Origin: CBDCVN01 sp965223585
GTDB lineage: Bacteria > Deinococcota > Deinococci > Deinococcales > Trueperaceae
Length of the DNA: 64,000 nt
NCBI GenBank assembly: GCA_965223585.1
Contig: CBDCWW010000013.1
Location: 13,336-77,335, forward strand
Reading direction: 5' to 3'
Below are positions 8,625 to 16,961 of the stretch, piece by piece. How positions within the stretch are numbered: the first letter of the stretch is position 1; each line of letters starts with the position of its first letter. A model generated the notes under the pieces. It did no database searches, had not been told where the DNA came from, and saw nothing but the letters and a program-made list of their open reading frames with translations. The position numbers and the translations under genes were made by a program.

Positions 8625-11600
8625 CTAACTACCACATCCTCCTGATTCCTCCTCATGTACCTCTTCAGCACTGGCACCTTCAGTGTTAGTGCTGGTGCTG
8701 TTACTAGTGCTAAGCTCTTCAGTGCTTTCTTTAGCTGCTACTTCACTATCAGTAATCTCCTTGGGGCCTTCTAATACTTTATCATCCAAAGCTGCAACAT
8801 CTTCATCTTCACTTTCCGTAGCACCTCCAGTAAAAGCGTCAAGTGTTACCAGCTCCTGATCAACAGTTACCTCATCACCTTCACTAACATGCACCTCATT
8901 AACAGTGGCTGTTAGCGGTGAAGTAATTCGGAAATTACCTCTATCAAAAGCAAGCCTGAGCAATAATTGCCCTTCTTGTACAGAATCCCCTGTAGATACT
9001 AGCACTTCTCTAACTGTTATTGATCCAATATCTGTTTCAGGGTCTAGAAAATTAATACTATCTAATATAGTTACAGGTACTTTACCTTTTTCAGTAGCTT
9101 CTCCTACTTCAGTACTTTCTTCTTCAATACCTTCTTCAATTACTTCTTCTTCAGCCGCGGCATCTGTAGTAGCCTCGACAGGCCCCATAGAAATAGTCAC
9201 TTGTTCTTGACCAGCTACTCCATCACCTTCGGCTGCTGCTTCTTCTTCAGCGTCCTCTTCAGCAACTTCTTCTTCAGCCGCTTCTTCTTCGGCTGCTGCT
9301 TCCTCAACACCTTCCTCGGCTGGTTCTTCTTCGACTGCTGCATCTTCTTCAACTACTTCTTCTTCAGCTGTGGCTTCTTCCACAGCCTCCTCTTCGACTT
9401 CTTCTTCAGCTGCCTCTTCCTCAGCGCCCTCTTCAGCTGCTGTATCTTCCTCAACACCCTCTTCGGCTAGTTCTTCTTCAGTGCCTTCTTCAGTTGGTTC
9501 TTCTTCCTCAAACCCTTCTTCAGTTGCCTCTTCTTCAGCACCTTCTTCGGCTGCTGCTTCTTCCTCAGCACCCTCTTCGGCTACTGCGTCTTCATCAGTG
9601 CCTTCTTCAGTTGGTTCTTCTTCCTCAACCCCTTCTTCAGTTGCCTCTTCTTCAGCACCTTCTTCGGCCGCCTCTTCTTCAGCGTCTTCTTCAGCTACTG
9701 CATCTTCTTCAGCACCTTCTTCGACTGCTTCTTCCTCTGCATCTTCTTCAGTTGCTGCATCTTCTTCAGCACCTTCTTCAGCTACTGCATCTTCCTCTGC
9801 ATCTTCTTCAGCACCTTCTTCGGCTGCTGCGTCTTCCTCAGCATCTTCTTCGGCTACTGCGTCTTCTTCAGCTGCTGCATCTTCCTCAACACCTTCTTCG
9901 GCTGCTGCATCTTCCTCAGCATCTTCTTCAGTGCCTTCTTCGGCTGCTGCGTCTTCCTCAGCGTCTTCCTCAACACTTTCCTCGGCTACTGTGTCTTCTT
10001 CAGCACCTTCCTCAGCTGCTGCATCCTCTTCAGCTGGTTCTTCCTCAACGCCTTCTTCGGCTACCTCTTCTTCAGCACTTTCTTCAGCTACTTCTTCCTC
10101 AGCTGCTTCTTCCTCAGTGCCTTCTTCGGCTGCCTCTTCTTCAGCTGCCTCTTCTTCAGCGCCTTCTTCAGCTGCTGATTCCTCTTCCTCAGCACCTTCT
10201 TCAGCTGGTTCTTCTTCAACGCCTTCCTCGGCTACCTCTTCTTCAGCTACTTCTTCCTCAGCACCTTCTTCAGCTGCCTCTTCTTCAGCTGCTGGTTCCT
10301 CTTCTTCAGCTACTTCCTCAGCTACTTCTTCTTCAGTACTTTCTTCGACATCTTCTTCCTCAGCTGCTGGTTCTTCTTCAGCGCCTTCTTCAGCACCTTC
10401 CTCAGCTACTTCTTCTTCAGTACTTTCTTCGGCAACTTCTTCAGCAACTTCTTCAGCTACTTCTTCAGCTGCTTCTTCCTCAGCTGCTGGTTCTTCTTCA
10501 GCTGCTTCTTCCTCAGCACCTTCTTCGGCTGCCTCTTCTTCAGCGCCTTCTTCAGCTGCTGATTCCTCTTCCTCAGCACCTTCTTCAGCTGGTTCTTCTT
10601 CAGCGCCTTCCTCGGCTACCTCTTCTTCAGCTACCTCTTCCTCAGTTGCTGGTTCTTCTTCAGCACCTTCTTCAGCAACTTCTTCTTCAGTACTTTCTTC
10701 GGCAACTTCTTCAGCAACTTCTTCAGCTGCTTCTTCCTCAGCACCTTCTTCAGCTGCCTCTTCTTCAGCGCCTTCTTCAGCTGCTGATTCCTCTTCCTCA
10801 GCACCTTCTTCAGCACCTTCTTCGGCTACCTCTTCTTCAGCGCCTTCTTCAGCTGCTGATTCCTCTTCCTCAGCACCTTCTTCAGCACCTTCTTCGGCTA
10901 CCTCTTCTTCAGCGCCTTCTTCAGCTGCTGATTCCTCTTCCTCAGCACCTTCTTCAGCTGGTTCTTCTTCAGCGCCTTCCTCGGCTGGTTCTTCTTCAGC
11001 TACCTCTTCTTCGGCACCTTCTTCAGTTGCTGGTTCCTCTTCTTCAGCACCTTCCTCAGCTACTTCTTCTTCAGTACTTTCTTCGGCATCTTCTTCCTCA
11101 GCTGCTGGTTCTTCAGCACCTTCTTCAGCACCTTCCTCAGCTACTTCTTCTTCAGTACTTTCTTCGGCAACTTCTTCAGCTGCTTCTTCCTCAGCTGCTG
11201 GTTCTTCTTCAGCTACTTCTTCAGCGCCTTCTTCAGCTGCTGATTCCTCTTCTTCAGCACCTTCTTCAGCTGGTTCTTCTTCAGCGCCTTCCTCGGCTAC
11301 CTCTTCTTCAGCTACTTCTTCCTCAGTGCCTTCTTCGGCTACCTCTTCTTCAGCTACTTCTTCCTCAGTTGCTGATTCTTCTTCAGCACCTTCTTCAGCA
11401 ACTTCTTCTTCAGTACTTTCTTCGGCAACTTCTTCAGCAACTTCTTCAGCTGCTTCTTCCTCAGCACCTTCTTCGGCTGCCTCTTCTTCAGCGCCTTCTT
11501 CAGCTGCTGATTCCTCTTCCTCAGCACCTTCTTCAGCTGGTTCTTCTTCAGCACCTTCTTCGGCTGCCTCTTCTTCAGCGCCTTCTTCAGCTGCTGATTC

Positions 11601-14600
11601 CTCTTCCTCAGCACCTTCTTCAGCTGGTTCTTCTTCAGCGCCTTCCTCGGCTGGTTCTTCTTCAGCTACCTCTTCTTCGGCACCTTCTTCAGTTGCTGGT
11701 TCCTCTTCTTCAGCACCTTCCTCAGCTACTTCTTCTTCAGTACTTTCTTCGGCATCTTCTTCCTCAGCTGCTGGTTCTTCAGCACCTTCTTCAGCACCTT
11801 CCTCAGCTACTTCTTCTTCAGTACTTTCTTCGGCAACTTCTTCAGCTGCTTCTTCCTCAGCTGCTGGTTCTTCTTCAGCTACTTCTTCAGCGCCTTCTTC
11901 AGCTGCTGATTCCTCTTCCTCAGCACCTTCTTCAGCTGGTTCTTCTTCAGCGCCTTCCTCGGCTGGTTCTTCTTCAGCCACCTCTTCTTCGGCACCTTCT
12001 TCAGCTGCTGGTTCCTCTTCTTCAGCACCTTCCTCAGCTACTTCTTCTTCAGTACTTTCTTCGGCATCTTCTTCCTCAGCTGCTGGTTCTTCAGCACCTT
12101 CTTCAGCACCTTCCTCAGCTACTTCTTCAGTACTTTCTTCGGCAACTTCTTCAGCTACTTCTTCAGCGCCTTCTTCAGCTGCTGATTCCTCTTCCTCAGC
12201 ACCTTCTTCAGCTGGTTCTTCTTCAGCGCCTTCCTCGGCTGATTCTTCTTCAGCTACCTCTTCTTCGGCACCTTCCTCGGCTGGTTCTTCTTCAGCCACC
12301 TCTTCTTCAGCGCCTTCTTCAACTGCTGGCTCCTCTTCTTCAGCACCTTCTTCTTCAGCTGCTGGTTCCTCAGCGCCTTCTTCGGCTGCCTCTTCTTCAG
12401 CGCCTTCTTCAGCTGCTGATTCCTCTTCCTCAGCGCCTTCTTCGGCTGCCTCTTCTTCAGCTGCTGGTTCCTCAGTGCCTTCTTCAGCTGCTTCTTCCTC
12501 AGCTGCTGGTTCTTCTTCAGCACCTTCCTCAGCAACTTCTTCTTCAGTACTTTCTTCGGCAACTTCTTCAGCTGCTTCTTCCTCAGCTGCTGGTTCTTCT
12601 TCAGCTGCTTCTTCCTCAGCTGCTGGTTCTTCTTCAGCTGCTTCTTCCTCAGCGCCTTCTTCAGCTGCTGATTCCTCTTCCTCAGCACCTTCTTCAGCTG
12701 GTTCTTCTTCAGCGCCTTCCTCGGCTGGTTCTTCTTCAGCTACCTCTTCTTCGGCACCTTCTTCAGCTGCTGGTTCCTCTTCCTCAGCACCTTCTTCTTC
12801 AGCTGCTACTTCTTCAGTACTTTCTTCGGCTACTTCTTCCTCAGCTGCTGGTTCTTCTTCAGCTGCTTCTTCCTCAGCGCCTTCTTCGGCTGCATCTTCT
12901 TCAGTGCCTTCTTCAGCTACTGCATCTTCTTCGGCTACTGCGTCTTCTTCAGCATCTTCCTCAGCTGCTGCATCTTCTTCAGCTGCTGCATCTTCCTCAA
13001 CACCTTCTTCGGTTGCTGCATCTTCCTCAGCTGCTGCATCTTCCTCAACATCTTCTTCGGCTACTGCGTCTTCTTCAGCGTCCTCCTCAACACCTTCCTC
13101 GGCTGCTGCATCTTCCTCAGCATCTTCTTCAGTTTCCTCTTTACCTTCAGCTTCAAATTCCTCAAGAGCCCCAAAACACTTTACTCCATGTTGCACTATA
13201 CAAAGTAGTTCAGGAGAAGCACTAGACCCCACACCAACCTTGACTGCTGCCTTATCTAACCATTCAATGGCCTTAGGATTTAGCTCTACCCTACTTAAGC
13301 CTTCAGGTGTAGGGGACAAGGAAAGAAATAATTTGGTCCCATCAGTTATAACTCCAACTGACAAAAATATGCCTCTGTCTGGAGCTAATTCTATACTTTT
13401 ACCATTAACAGGAACAATTGGGGAACCAGAATCCTCATCACCATTGTTTACAAAAACTAAGGTACCTTTTGAGCGATTAACACCAAAGTAAATACCATTA
13501 CTATCCTCATCACCAAGCCACAAGTATGCTAATTCCCCTTCGCTAACATCATCTCCTTCACCTTCAGTTTCACCATCACCTTCAGGCTGACTAGGAAAGC
13601 TGGCCTGAAATTCGAATCGTCCATCGGCTAACAAATCAAATGAATCTCCATGAACAATCAAATCTTGACTGTCCACAACAATTCCTTCAACTTCTTCAAC
13701 CTCAGAGCCCTCGGCGACTTCTTCATCTCCAGGCTCAGCAGCTTCTTCCACTGCTTTTTCATCTTCTTCAGATTCTTCTTCAGATTCTTCTTCAGATTCT
13801 TCTTCAGCACCTTCTTCAACAGCTTCCTCAACTGCTGCATCCTCTTCGGCCGCCTCTTCCTCAGCACCTTCCTCGGCTGGTTCTTCTTCAGTTTCCTCAG
13901 CAACTTCTTCTACTGCTTCTTCAGTTTCCTCAGCAGCTTCTTCTACTGCTTCTTCATCTTCTTCAGCACCTTCTTCGGCAGCTTCCTCAACTGCTGCATC
14001 CTCTTCAGCCACCTCTTCTTCAGCACCTTCCTCGGCTGGTTCTTCTTCAGTTTCCTCAGTAACTTCTTCTACTACTTCTTCAGTTTCCTCAGCAGCTTCT
14101 TCTACTGCTTCTTCATCTTCTTCAGCTAGTTCTTCTTCAGCACCTTCTTCGACAGCTTCCTCAACTGCTGCATCCTCTTCAGCCACCTCTTCCTCAGCAC
14201 CTTCCTCGGCTGGTTCTTCTTCAGTTTCCTCAGTAACTTCTTCTACTACTTCTTCAGTTTCCTCAGCAGCTTCTTCTACTGCTTCTTCATCTTCTTCAGC
14301 TAGTTCTTCTTCAGCACCTTCCTCAGCCACTGCATCCTTCTCGGCTGCCTCTTCCTCAACACCTTCTTCGGCTGGTTCCTCTTCAGTTTCCTCAGCACTT
14401 TCTTCTACAGCCTCTTCAATTTCTTCAGTTTGAACAACCTTTATTTCTGACTGACCTTTTAGAAAAGCTATTGCTTTGTCTATCTGTTTATCAGTAGGAA
14501 TATGTACTTGTTCACTAGTAGGAGTTAATTCTGCTCGAGCTAACCCCGACTGCAGAAAAAGTACTGTTTGAACAACCTGCTCCCCTAAACTAGTAGGAGT

Positions 14601-14945
14601 TTTACTAGCTAAATTATAAGAGCCACTTAAAGCAGTTTCTACTTCATCAAGACCTCTATTTGCTACTGCTGCTATAGCATCCTCAATGGGTATAAGTACC
14701 CTATCCGCAGCTTCAACTGGACCACTAGAATTTAAAAACTCAGTTGCTTCAGCAAGAGTAGCTTGATACTGTGAAGTATCAGGATTAACATATTGTCCAC
14801 TTTTTCCCCAGCTTGCACTTAATAAAAGACTAAATAATAAGATAATACCTAAAACTACAGTCACTATAAAACCACTGCGAATTGTACTTGACTCAATTAA
14901 ATACTGACGGTCAGCCTCTAACTTAGAAGTTTTTGCTTCTGCCAT
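8625..14945 (-). CDS. Giant membrane-anchored Glu/Ala-repeat protein with C-terminal biotinyl/lipoyl-like domain
   Basis: A 2106-residue protein. Residues 1-20 are polar and charged. One transmembrane segment follows at about 22-45 (SGFIVTVVLGIILLFSLLLS). Residues 46-160 are a helical extracytoplasmic module shared with the 15495 protein. Residues about 165-430 are acidic repeat block 1. Residues about 432-606 form a non-repetitive globular domain with GRFEFQASF, YLWLGDEDSNGIYFGV and two Cys, perhaps jelly-roll-like. Residues about 606-1900 are acidic repeat block 2, almost only E, A, G, V, P, S, D and T. Residues about 1975-2040 resemble a biotinyl/lipoyl barrel (VLVSTGDSVQEGQLLLRL, then SPLTATVNEVHVSEGDEV), without the modified Lys of AMKM or DKA type, so HlyD-like. 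The tail ends GGCGS. There is no signal-peptidase site, so it is probably anchored with the acidic rod outside the membrane. The function is unknown; a periplasm- or wall-spanning spacer or cation-binding polyanion is possible. Confidence 0.85.
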   Translation of the reverse strand: MAEAKTSKLEADRQYLIESSTIRSGFIVTVVLGIILLFSLLLSASWGKSGQYVNPDTSQYQATLAEATEFLNSSGPVEAADRVLIPIEDAIAAVANRGLDEVETALSGSYNLASKTPTSLGEQVVQTVLFLQSGLARAELTPTSEQVHIPTDKQIDKAIAFLKGQSEIKVVQTEEIEEAVEESAEETEEEPAEEGVEEEAAEKDAVAEEGAEEELAEEDEEAVEEAAEETEEVVEEVTEETEEEPAEEGAEEEVAEEDAAVEEAVEEGAEEELAEEDEEAVEEAAEETEEVVEEVTEETEEEPAEEGAEEEVAEEDAAVEEAAEEGAEEDEEAVEEAAEETEEAVEEVAEETEEEPAEEGAEEEAAEEDAAVEEAVEEGAEEESEEESEEESEEDEKAVEEAAEPGDEEVAEGSEVEEVEGIVVDSQDLIVHGDSFDLLADGRFEFQASFPSQPEGDGETEGEGDDVSEGELAYLWLGDEDSNGIYFGVNRSKGTLVFVNNGDEDSGSPIVPVNGKSIELAPDRGIFLSVGVITDGTKLFLSLSPTPEGLSRVELNPKAIEWLDKAAVKVGVGSSASPELLCIVQHGVKCFGALEEFEAEGKEETEEDAEEDAAAEEGVEEDAEEDAVAEEDVEEDAAAEEDAATEEGVEEDAAAEEDAAAEEDAEEDAVAEEDAVAEEGTEEDAAEEGAEEEAAEEEPAAEEEVAEESTEEVAAEEEGAEEEEPAAEEGAEEEVAEEEPAEEGAEEEPAEEGAEEEESAAEEGAEEEAAEEEPAAEEEAAEEEPAAEEEAAEEVAEESTEEEVAEEGAEEEPAAEEEAAEEGTEEPAAEEEAAEEGAEEEESAAEEGAEEEAAEEGAEEPAAEEEGAEEEEPAVEEGAEEEVAEEEPAEEGAEEEVAEEESAEEGAEEEPAEEGAEEEESAAEEGAEEVAEEVAEESTEEVAEEGAEEGAEEPAAEEEDAEESTEEEVAEEGAEEEEPAAEEGAEEEVAEEEPAEEGAEEEPAEEGAEEEESAAEEGAEEVAEEEPAAEEEAAEEVAEESTEEEVAEEGAEEGAEEPAAEEEDAEESTEEEVAEEGAEEEEPATEEGAEEEVAEEEPAEEGAEEEPAEEGAEEEESAAEEGAEEEAAEEGAEEEPAEEGAEEEESAAEEGAEEEAAEEGAEEEAAEEVAEEVAEESTEEEVAEEGAEEESATEEEVAEEEVAEEGTEEEVAEEEVAEEGAEEEPAEEGAEEEESAAEEGAEEVAEEEPAAEEEAAEEVAEESTEEEVAEEGAEEGAEEPAAEEEDAEESTEEEVAEEGAEEEEPATEEGAEEEVAEEEPAEEGAEEEPAEEGAEEEESAAEEGAEEEVAEEGAEEGAEEEESAAEEGAEEEVAEEGAEEGAEEEESAAEEGAEEEAAEEGAEEEAAEEVAEEVAEESTEEEVAEEGAEEEPATEEEVAEEEVAEEGAEEEPAEEGAEEEESAAEEGAEEEAAEEGAEEEAAEEEPAAEEEAAEEVAEEVAEEVAEESTEEEVAEEGAEEGAEEEPAAEEEDVEESTEEEVAEEVAEEEEPAAEEEAAEEGAEEEVAEEEVAEEGVEEEPAEEGAEEEESAAEEGAEEEAAEEEAAEEGTEEEAAEEEVAEESAEEEVAEEGVEEEPAEEDAAAEEGAEEDTVAEESVEEDAEEDAAAEEGTEEDAEEDAAAEEGVEEDAAAEEDAVAEEDAEEDAAAEEGAEEDAEEDAVAEEGAEEDAATEEDAEEEAVEEGAEEDAVAEEDAEEEAAEEGAEEEATEEGVEEEEPTEEGTDEDAVAEEGAEEEAAAEEGAEEEATEEGFEEEEPTEEGTEEELAEEGVEEDTAAEEGAEEEAAEEEVEEEAVEEATAEEEVVEEDAAVEEEPAEEGVEEAAAEEEAAEEEVAEEDAEEEAAAEGDGVAGQEQVTISMGPVEATTDAAAEEEVIEEGIEEESTEVGEATEKGKVPVTILDSINFLDPETDIGSITVREVLVSTGDSVQEGQLLLRLAFDRGNFRITSPLTATVNEVHVSEGDEVTVDQELVTLDAFTGGATESEDEDVAALDDKVLEGPKEITDSEVAAKESTEELSTSNSTSTNTEGASAEEVHEEESGGCGS
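9240..13130 (-). repeat. Main Glu/Ala repeat block of the giant gene
   Basis: About 3.9 kb of degenerate 12-21 base units. Coding-strand themes are GAAGAAGGTGCTGAAGAA and GAAGAAGAACCAGCT-like segments, giving EEGAEE, EEEPAEE and EESTEEE. Higher-order copies are evident: segments of more than 250 bases beginning near 10981, 11647 and 11959 are almost identical. The spacing of 666 and 312 bases points to unequal crossing-over or replication slippage. A second, smaller block lies at 13720-14420. Both blocks lack stop codons in several frames on both strands, which creates long false reading frames. Confidence 0.9.
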
Positions 14946-15494
14946 TAGTGAACTCCTTGTGTTTATGAATTAACCTCGAGTTATAAGGGTGGTTAAGTAT
15001 AGCTTTGTTCTTAAAAAGACTTCACAAAAAATCAAAACCAAACACCACTTATAACCAATTAAGGTTGTAAGATCACCCTAAAAGTGTAACATAAAATTGG
15101 CTTTTTAATTCAAGTATGTTTACAGAAGCCCTATACTCAATTTTTAAATCATCTTAATTTATTTCTAACTTAAAAGTCTTTACAGATAAAGATGAAGGGG
15201 TTTATATCAATGTAAAGTTAAACTACCCTTACCATCATAATCTTCAAAAAAGCTCATAAAAATATCATTATCTATATTTAGTTAAATCAATCCCCTCCTA
15301 TTAAATACCACCATCAAATCAGTATCACTTGATGATTAAATCAGGAGTCAGTCAAGGCTTTTCTCAGAAAACCTCCGACGTTTTGGAAACCTTGGAGGTA
15401 TGTATTTTGACTACCCTTCACCGCATTCCCCTCACTCTGCTTCTTTGATTGCTTATTCTTCAGCACCTTCTTCAGCCGCTACTTCTCCAACACC
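14946..15494. other. Intergenic region between the giant gene and its paralogue
   Basis: This 549-base stretch contains the promoter and Shine-Dalgarno sequence (AAGGAG, read on the minus strand at about 14951-14956) of the giant gene. It also holds the terminator of the upstream paralogue at 15371-15399, a region at 15300-15420 related to 16800-16930, and a short in-frame coding remnant at 15453-15494 just beyond the paralogue's stop codon. Confidence 0.55.
15371..15399 (-). terminator. Rho-independent terminator of the 271-residue paralogue
   Basis: A bulged hairpin with ACCTCC/GGAGGT outer arms and GTTT/AAAC inner arms. Read on the minus strand it is followed by a short T-run. It lies downstream of the gene at 15495-16310. 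A related hairpin ends the gene at 16962-20816. Confidence 0.6.
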
Positions 15495-16310
15495 TTATTC
15501 AGTTACTGAAACACCTTCAACTTCAAGCTTTGCAAGCTCCTGATCAAAAGTTACAACATCTCCTTCACTAACATACACTTTAGTAACAGTCCCCGTTAAT
15601 GGTGAAACAATATCCTGAGCAAAACTCATCCTAAACAATGTTTGCCCCTCTTGTACAGAATCTCCTGCAATTACTAGTGCTTCCCTTACTTTTATTTCAA
15701 CATCTGTACTAGGAGAGAAAAATCTAGAGTTATTTCGTATAGTTAGAGATACTTCACCTTCAGCTTGAACAGCTCTTATTTCTGATTGATCTTTTAGAGA
15801 AGCTGTTATTTCATCTATCCCTTTATTAGCAACTACTTCTATAGCATTATCAATAGGAATACGTACTCGTTCGCTAGTAGGAGTTAATTCTGCTTCAGCT
15901 AAACCTGACAAAAGAAAAAGTACCATCTTAGCAACTTGCTCCCCTAAACTAATACTAGTAGGAGTTTGATTAGCTAGGCTATTTGAGCTACTTAAGGCAG
16001 TTTCTACTTCATCAAGACCCCTACTTGCTACTGCTGTTATAGCATCCTCAATAGGTATAAGCACCCTATCTGCAGCTCCAGCTGGGCCGCTGGAACTTAA
16101 AAACTCAGTCGCCTCAGCAAGAGTAGCTTGGTACTGTGAAGTATCAGGATTAACATATTGTCCACTTTTTCCCCAGCTCGCACTTAATAGAAGGCTAAAC
16201 AATAAAACAATACCTAAAACTACAGCCATTATAAAGCCACTGCGAATTGTACTTGATTCGATTAAATACTGACGGTCAGCTTCTAACCTAGAAGTTTTTG
16301 CTTCTGACAT
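15495..16310 (-). CDS. Membrane-anchored protein with biotinyl/lipoyl-like domain, short paralogue of the giant protein
   Basis: A 271-residue protein nearly identical to the giant protein in residues 1-160, including the same charged start, transmembrane segment at about 22-45 and ASWGKSGQYVNPDTSQYQAT segment. It lacks both acidic repeat blocks and the middle globular domain. Residues about 200-265 form the same barrel-like domain (VREALVIAGDSVQEGQTLFRM, then SPLTGTVTKVYVSEGDVV), again without a modified Lys. A TAA stop ends it at VSVTE, yet the frame continues directly beyond with GVGEVAAEEGAEE and a second TAA at 15453. The acidic tail therefore looks cut off by a recent nonsense change or is read through. 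It is probably the ancestral domain layout. The function is unknown. Confidence 0.82.
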   Translation of the reverse strand: MSEAKTSRLEADRQYLIESSTIRSGFIMAVVLGIVLLFSLLLSASWGKSGQYVNPDTSQYQATLAEATEFLSSSGPAGAADRVLIPIEDAITAVASRGLDEVETALSSSNSLANQTPTSISLGEQVAKMVLFLLSGLAEAELTPTSERVRIPIDNAIEVVANKGIDEITASLKDQSEIRAVQAEGEVSLTIRNNSRFFSPSTDVEIKVREALVIAGDSVQEGQTLFRMSFAQDIVSPLTGTVTKVYVSEGDVVTFDQELAKLEVEGVSVTE

Positions 16311-16373
16311 TAGTGAACTCCTTATATCTACAAATTAACCTTTTCAACTAAATATATAAGGTTAATGTTTTTA

Positions 16374-16784
16374 TTAGCTATTTGGTATGGTGCCCCAACC
16401 ACGCAAGGTTAGCTGCAAAGCTGTCTCTGGTGTAACACAGGCAAGTTTAGAGTTTGAATTTTTTATAATTAAAACTAGACCCTCAGCGCAATTTGTTGGG
16501 AGTGCTTGTCCAACTCGAAGAATGCTTGTACTAGGCTCAGGAGATAACGTGCCCCAGCCAATATCTAGTAGTTTTTTAGCTACTGGGGCTTCTAAACAAG
16601 CAGGTTCTGAATTACCTTTCTTTATAACTAGTACTAGGTCACCACTACAGTTATTTGCTCTAATTAGAGGATTAATGGTATTGTCTACAGGTTCAACAAA
16701 TTCTTGGGCAACTGCTGAAAAAATCCCTAAAAATAAAAAGCTTATTAGGAAAAGTATGAAAGGGATTAGGTTATTAATTTTCAT
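16374..16784 (-). CDS. Small exported protein with two Cys-containing RGWG modules
   Basis: A 136-residue protein. Residues 1-27 are a signal peptide ending near AVAQE. The mature part holds two copies of a ~40-residue module: an NCxxxLVLxIKxxNS strand, then a Cys about five residues on, a short helix, and a final GWGT. Each module has two Cys that could form a disulfide. The same module (CAEGLVPITKAASSELVCVKPES, then RGWG) occurs once at the N-terminus of the neighbouring amidohydrolase protein. Related modules occur in secreted archaeal and bacterial proteins, where the role is unknown. The gene sits between the paralogue and the amidohydrolase on the same strand. Confidence 0.75.
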   Translation of the reverse strand: MKINNLIPFILFLISFLFLGIFSAVAQEFVEPVDNTINPLIRANNCSGDLVLVIKKGNSEPACLEAPVAKKLLDIGWGTLSPEPSTSILRVGQALPTNCAEGLVLIIKNSNSKLACVTPETALQLTLRGWGTIPNS

Positions 16785-16875
16785 TTTACAAATTTCTCCT
16801 TACCTAAATACCACTATTGATTCAGTATAGCTTATATAGTTGAGTCTTATAGGTGTCAATCAACACTACTCCAAA

Positions 16876-16908
16876 AAACCTCCAAGGTTGTGGAAACCTC
16901 AAAGGTTT
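16876..16908 (-). terminator. Rho-independent terminator of the tandem amidohydrolase gene
   Basis: A two-part stem: AAACCT/AGGTTT outer arms and AGGTT/AACCT inner arms. On the minus strand it is followed by TTTTTTGG. It is related in sequence and flanks to the terminator at 15371. Confidence 0.6.
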
Positions 16909-16961
16909 GGGCTACCCTTTACACTGTCATTCTAGGATTCTAGAGCAAACTCAAGTTTTTT

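Noticed and set aside
10631..12688. Minus-strand Lys/Gln/Leu-rich frames at 10631, 11354 and 12254
   Set aside because: Alternative-frame readings of the repeat block of the giant gene.
9494..13225. Plus-strand open frame of 1243 codons, almost only Leu, Gln, Pro and Arg
   Set aside because: A second antisense frame over the same repeats, without start context or recognisable domain.
9370..13491. Plus-strand open frame of 1373 codons, almost only Ser, Ala, Thr, Pro and Val
   Set aside because: It is the antisense shadow of the minus-strand Glu/Ala repeats: GAA-rich codons become TTC/TCT/CTT in the other strand and lack stops. The minus-strand frame has a signal anchor, globular domains and a Shine-Dalgarno sequence, and its ends match the neighbouring paralogue.
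9000..14500. CRISPR array
   Set aside because: The repeats are short, coding, in frame and without unique spacers; no cas gene is present.
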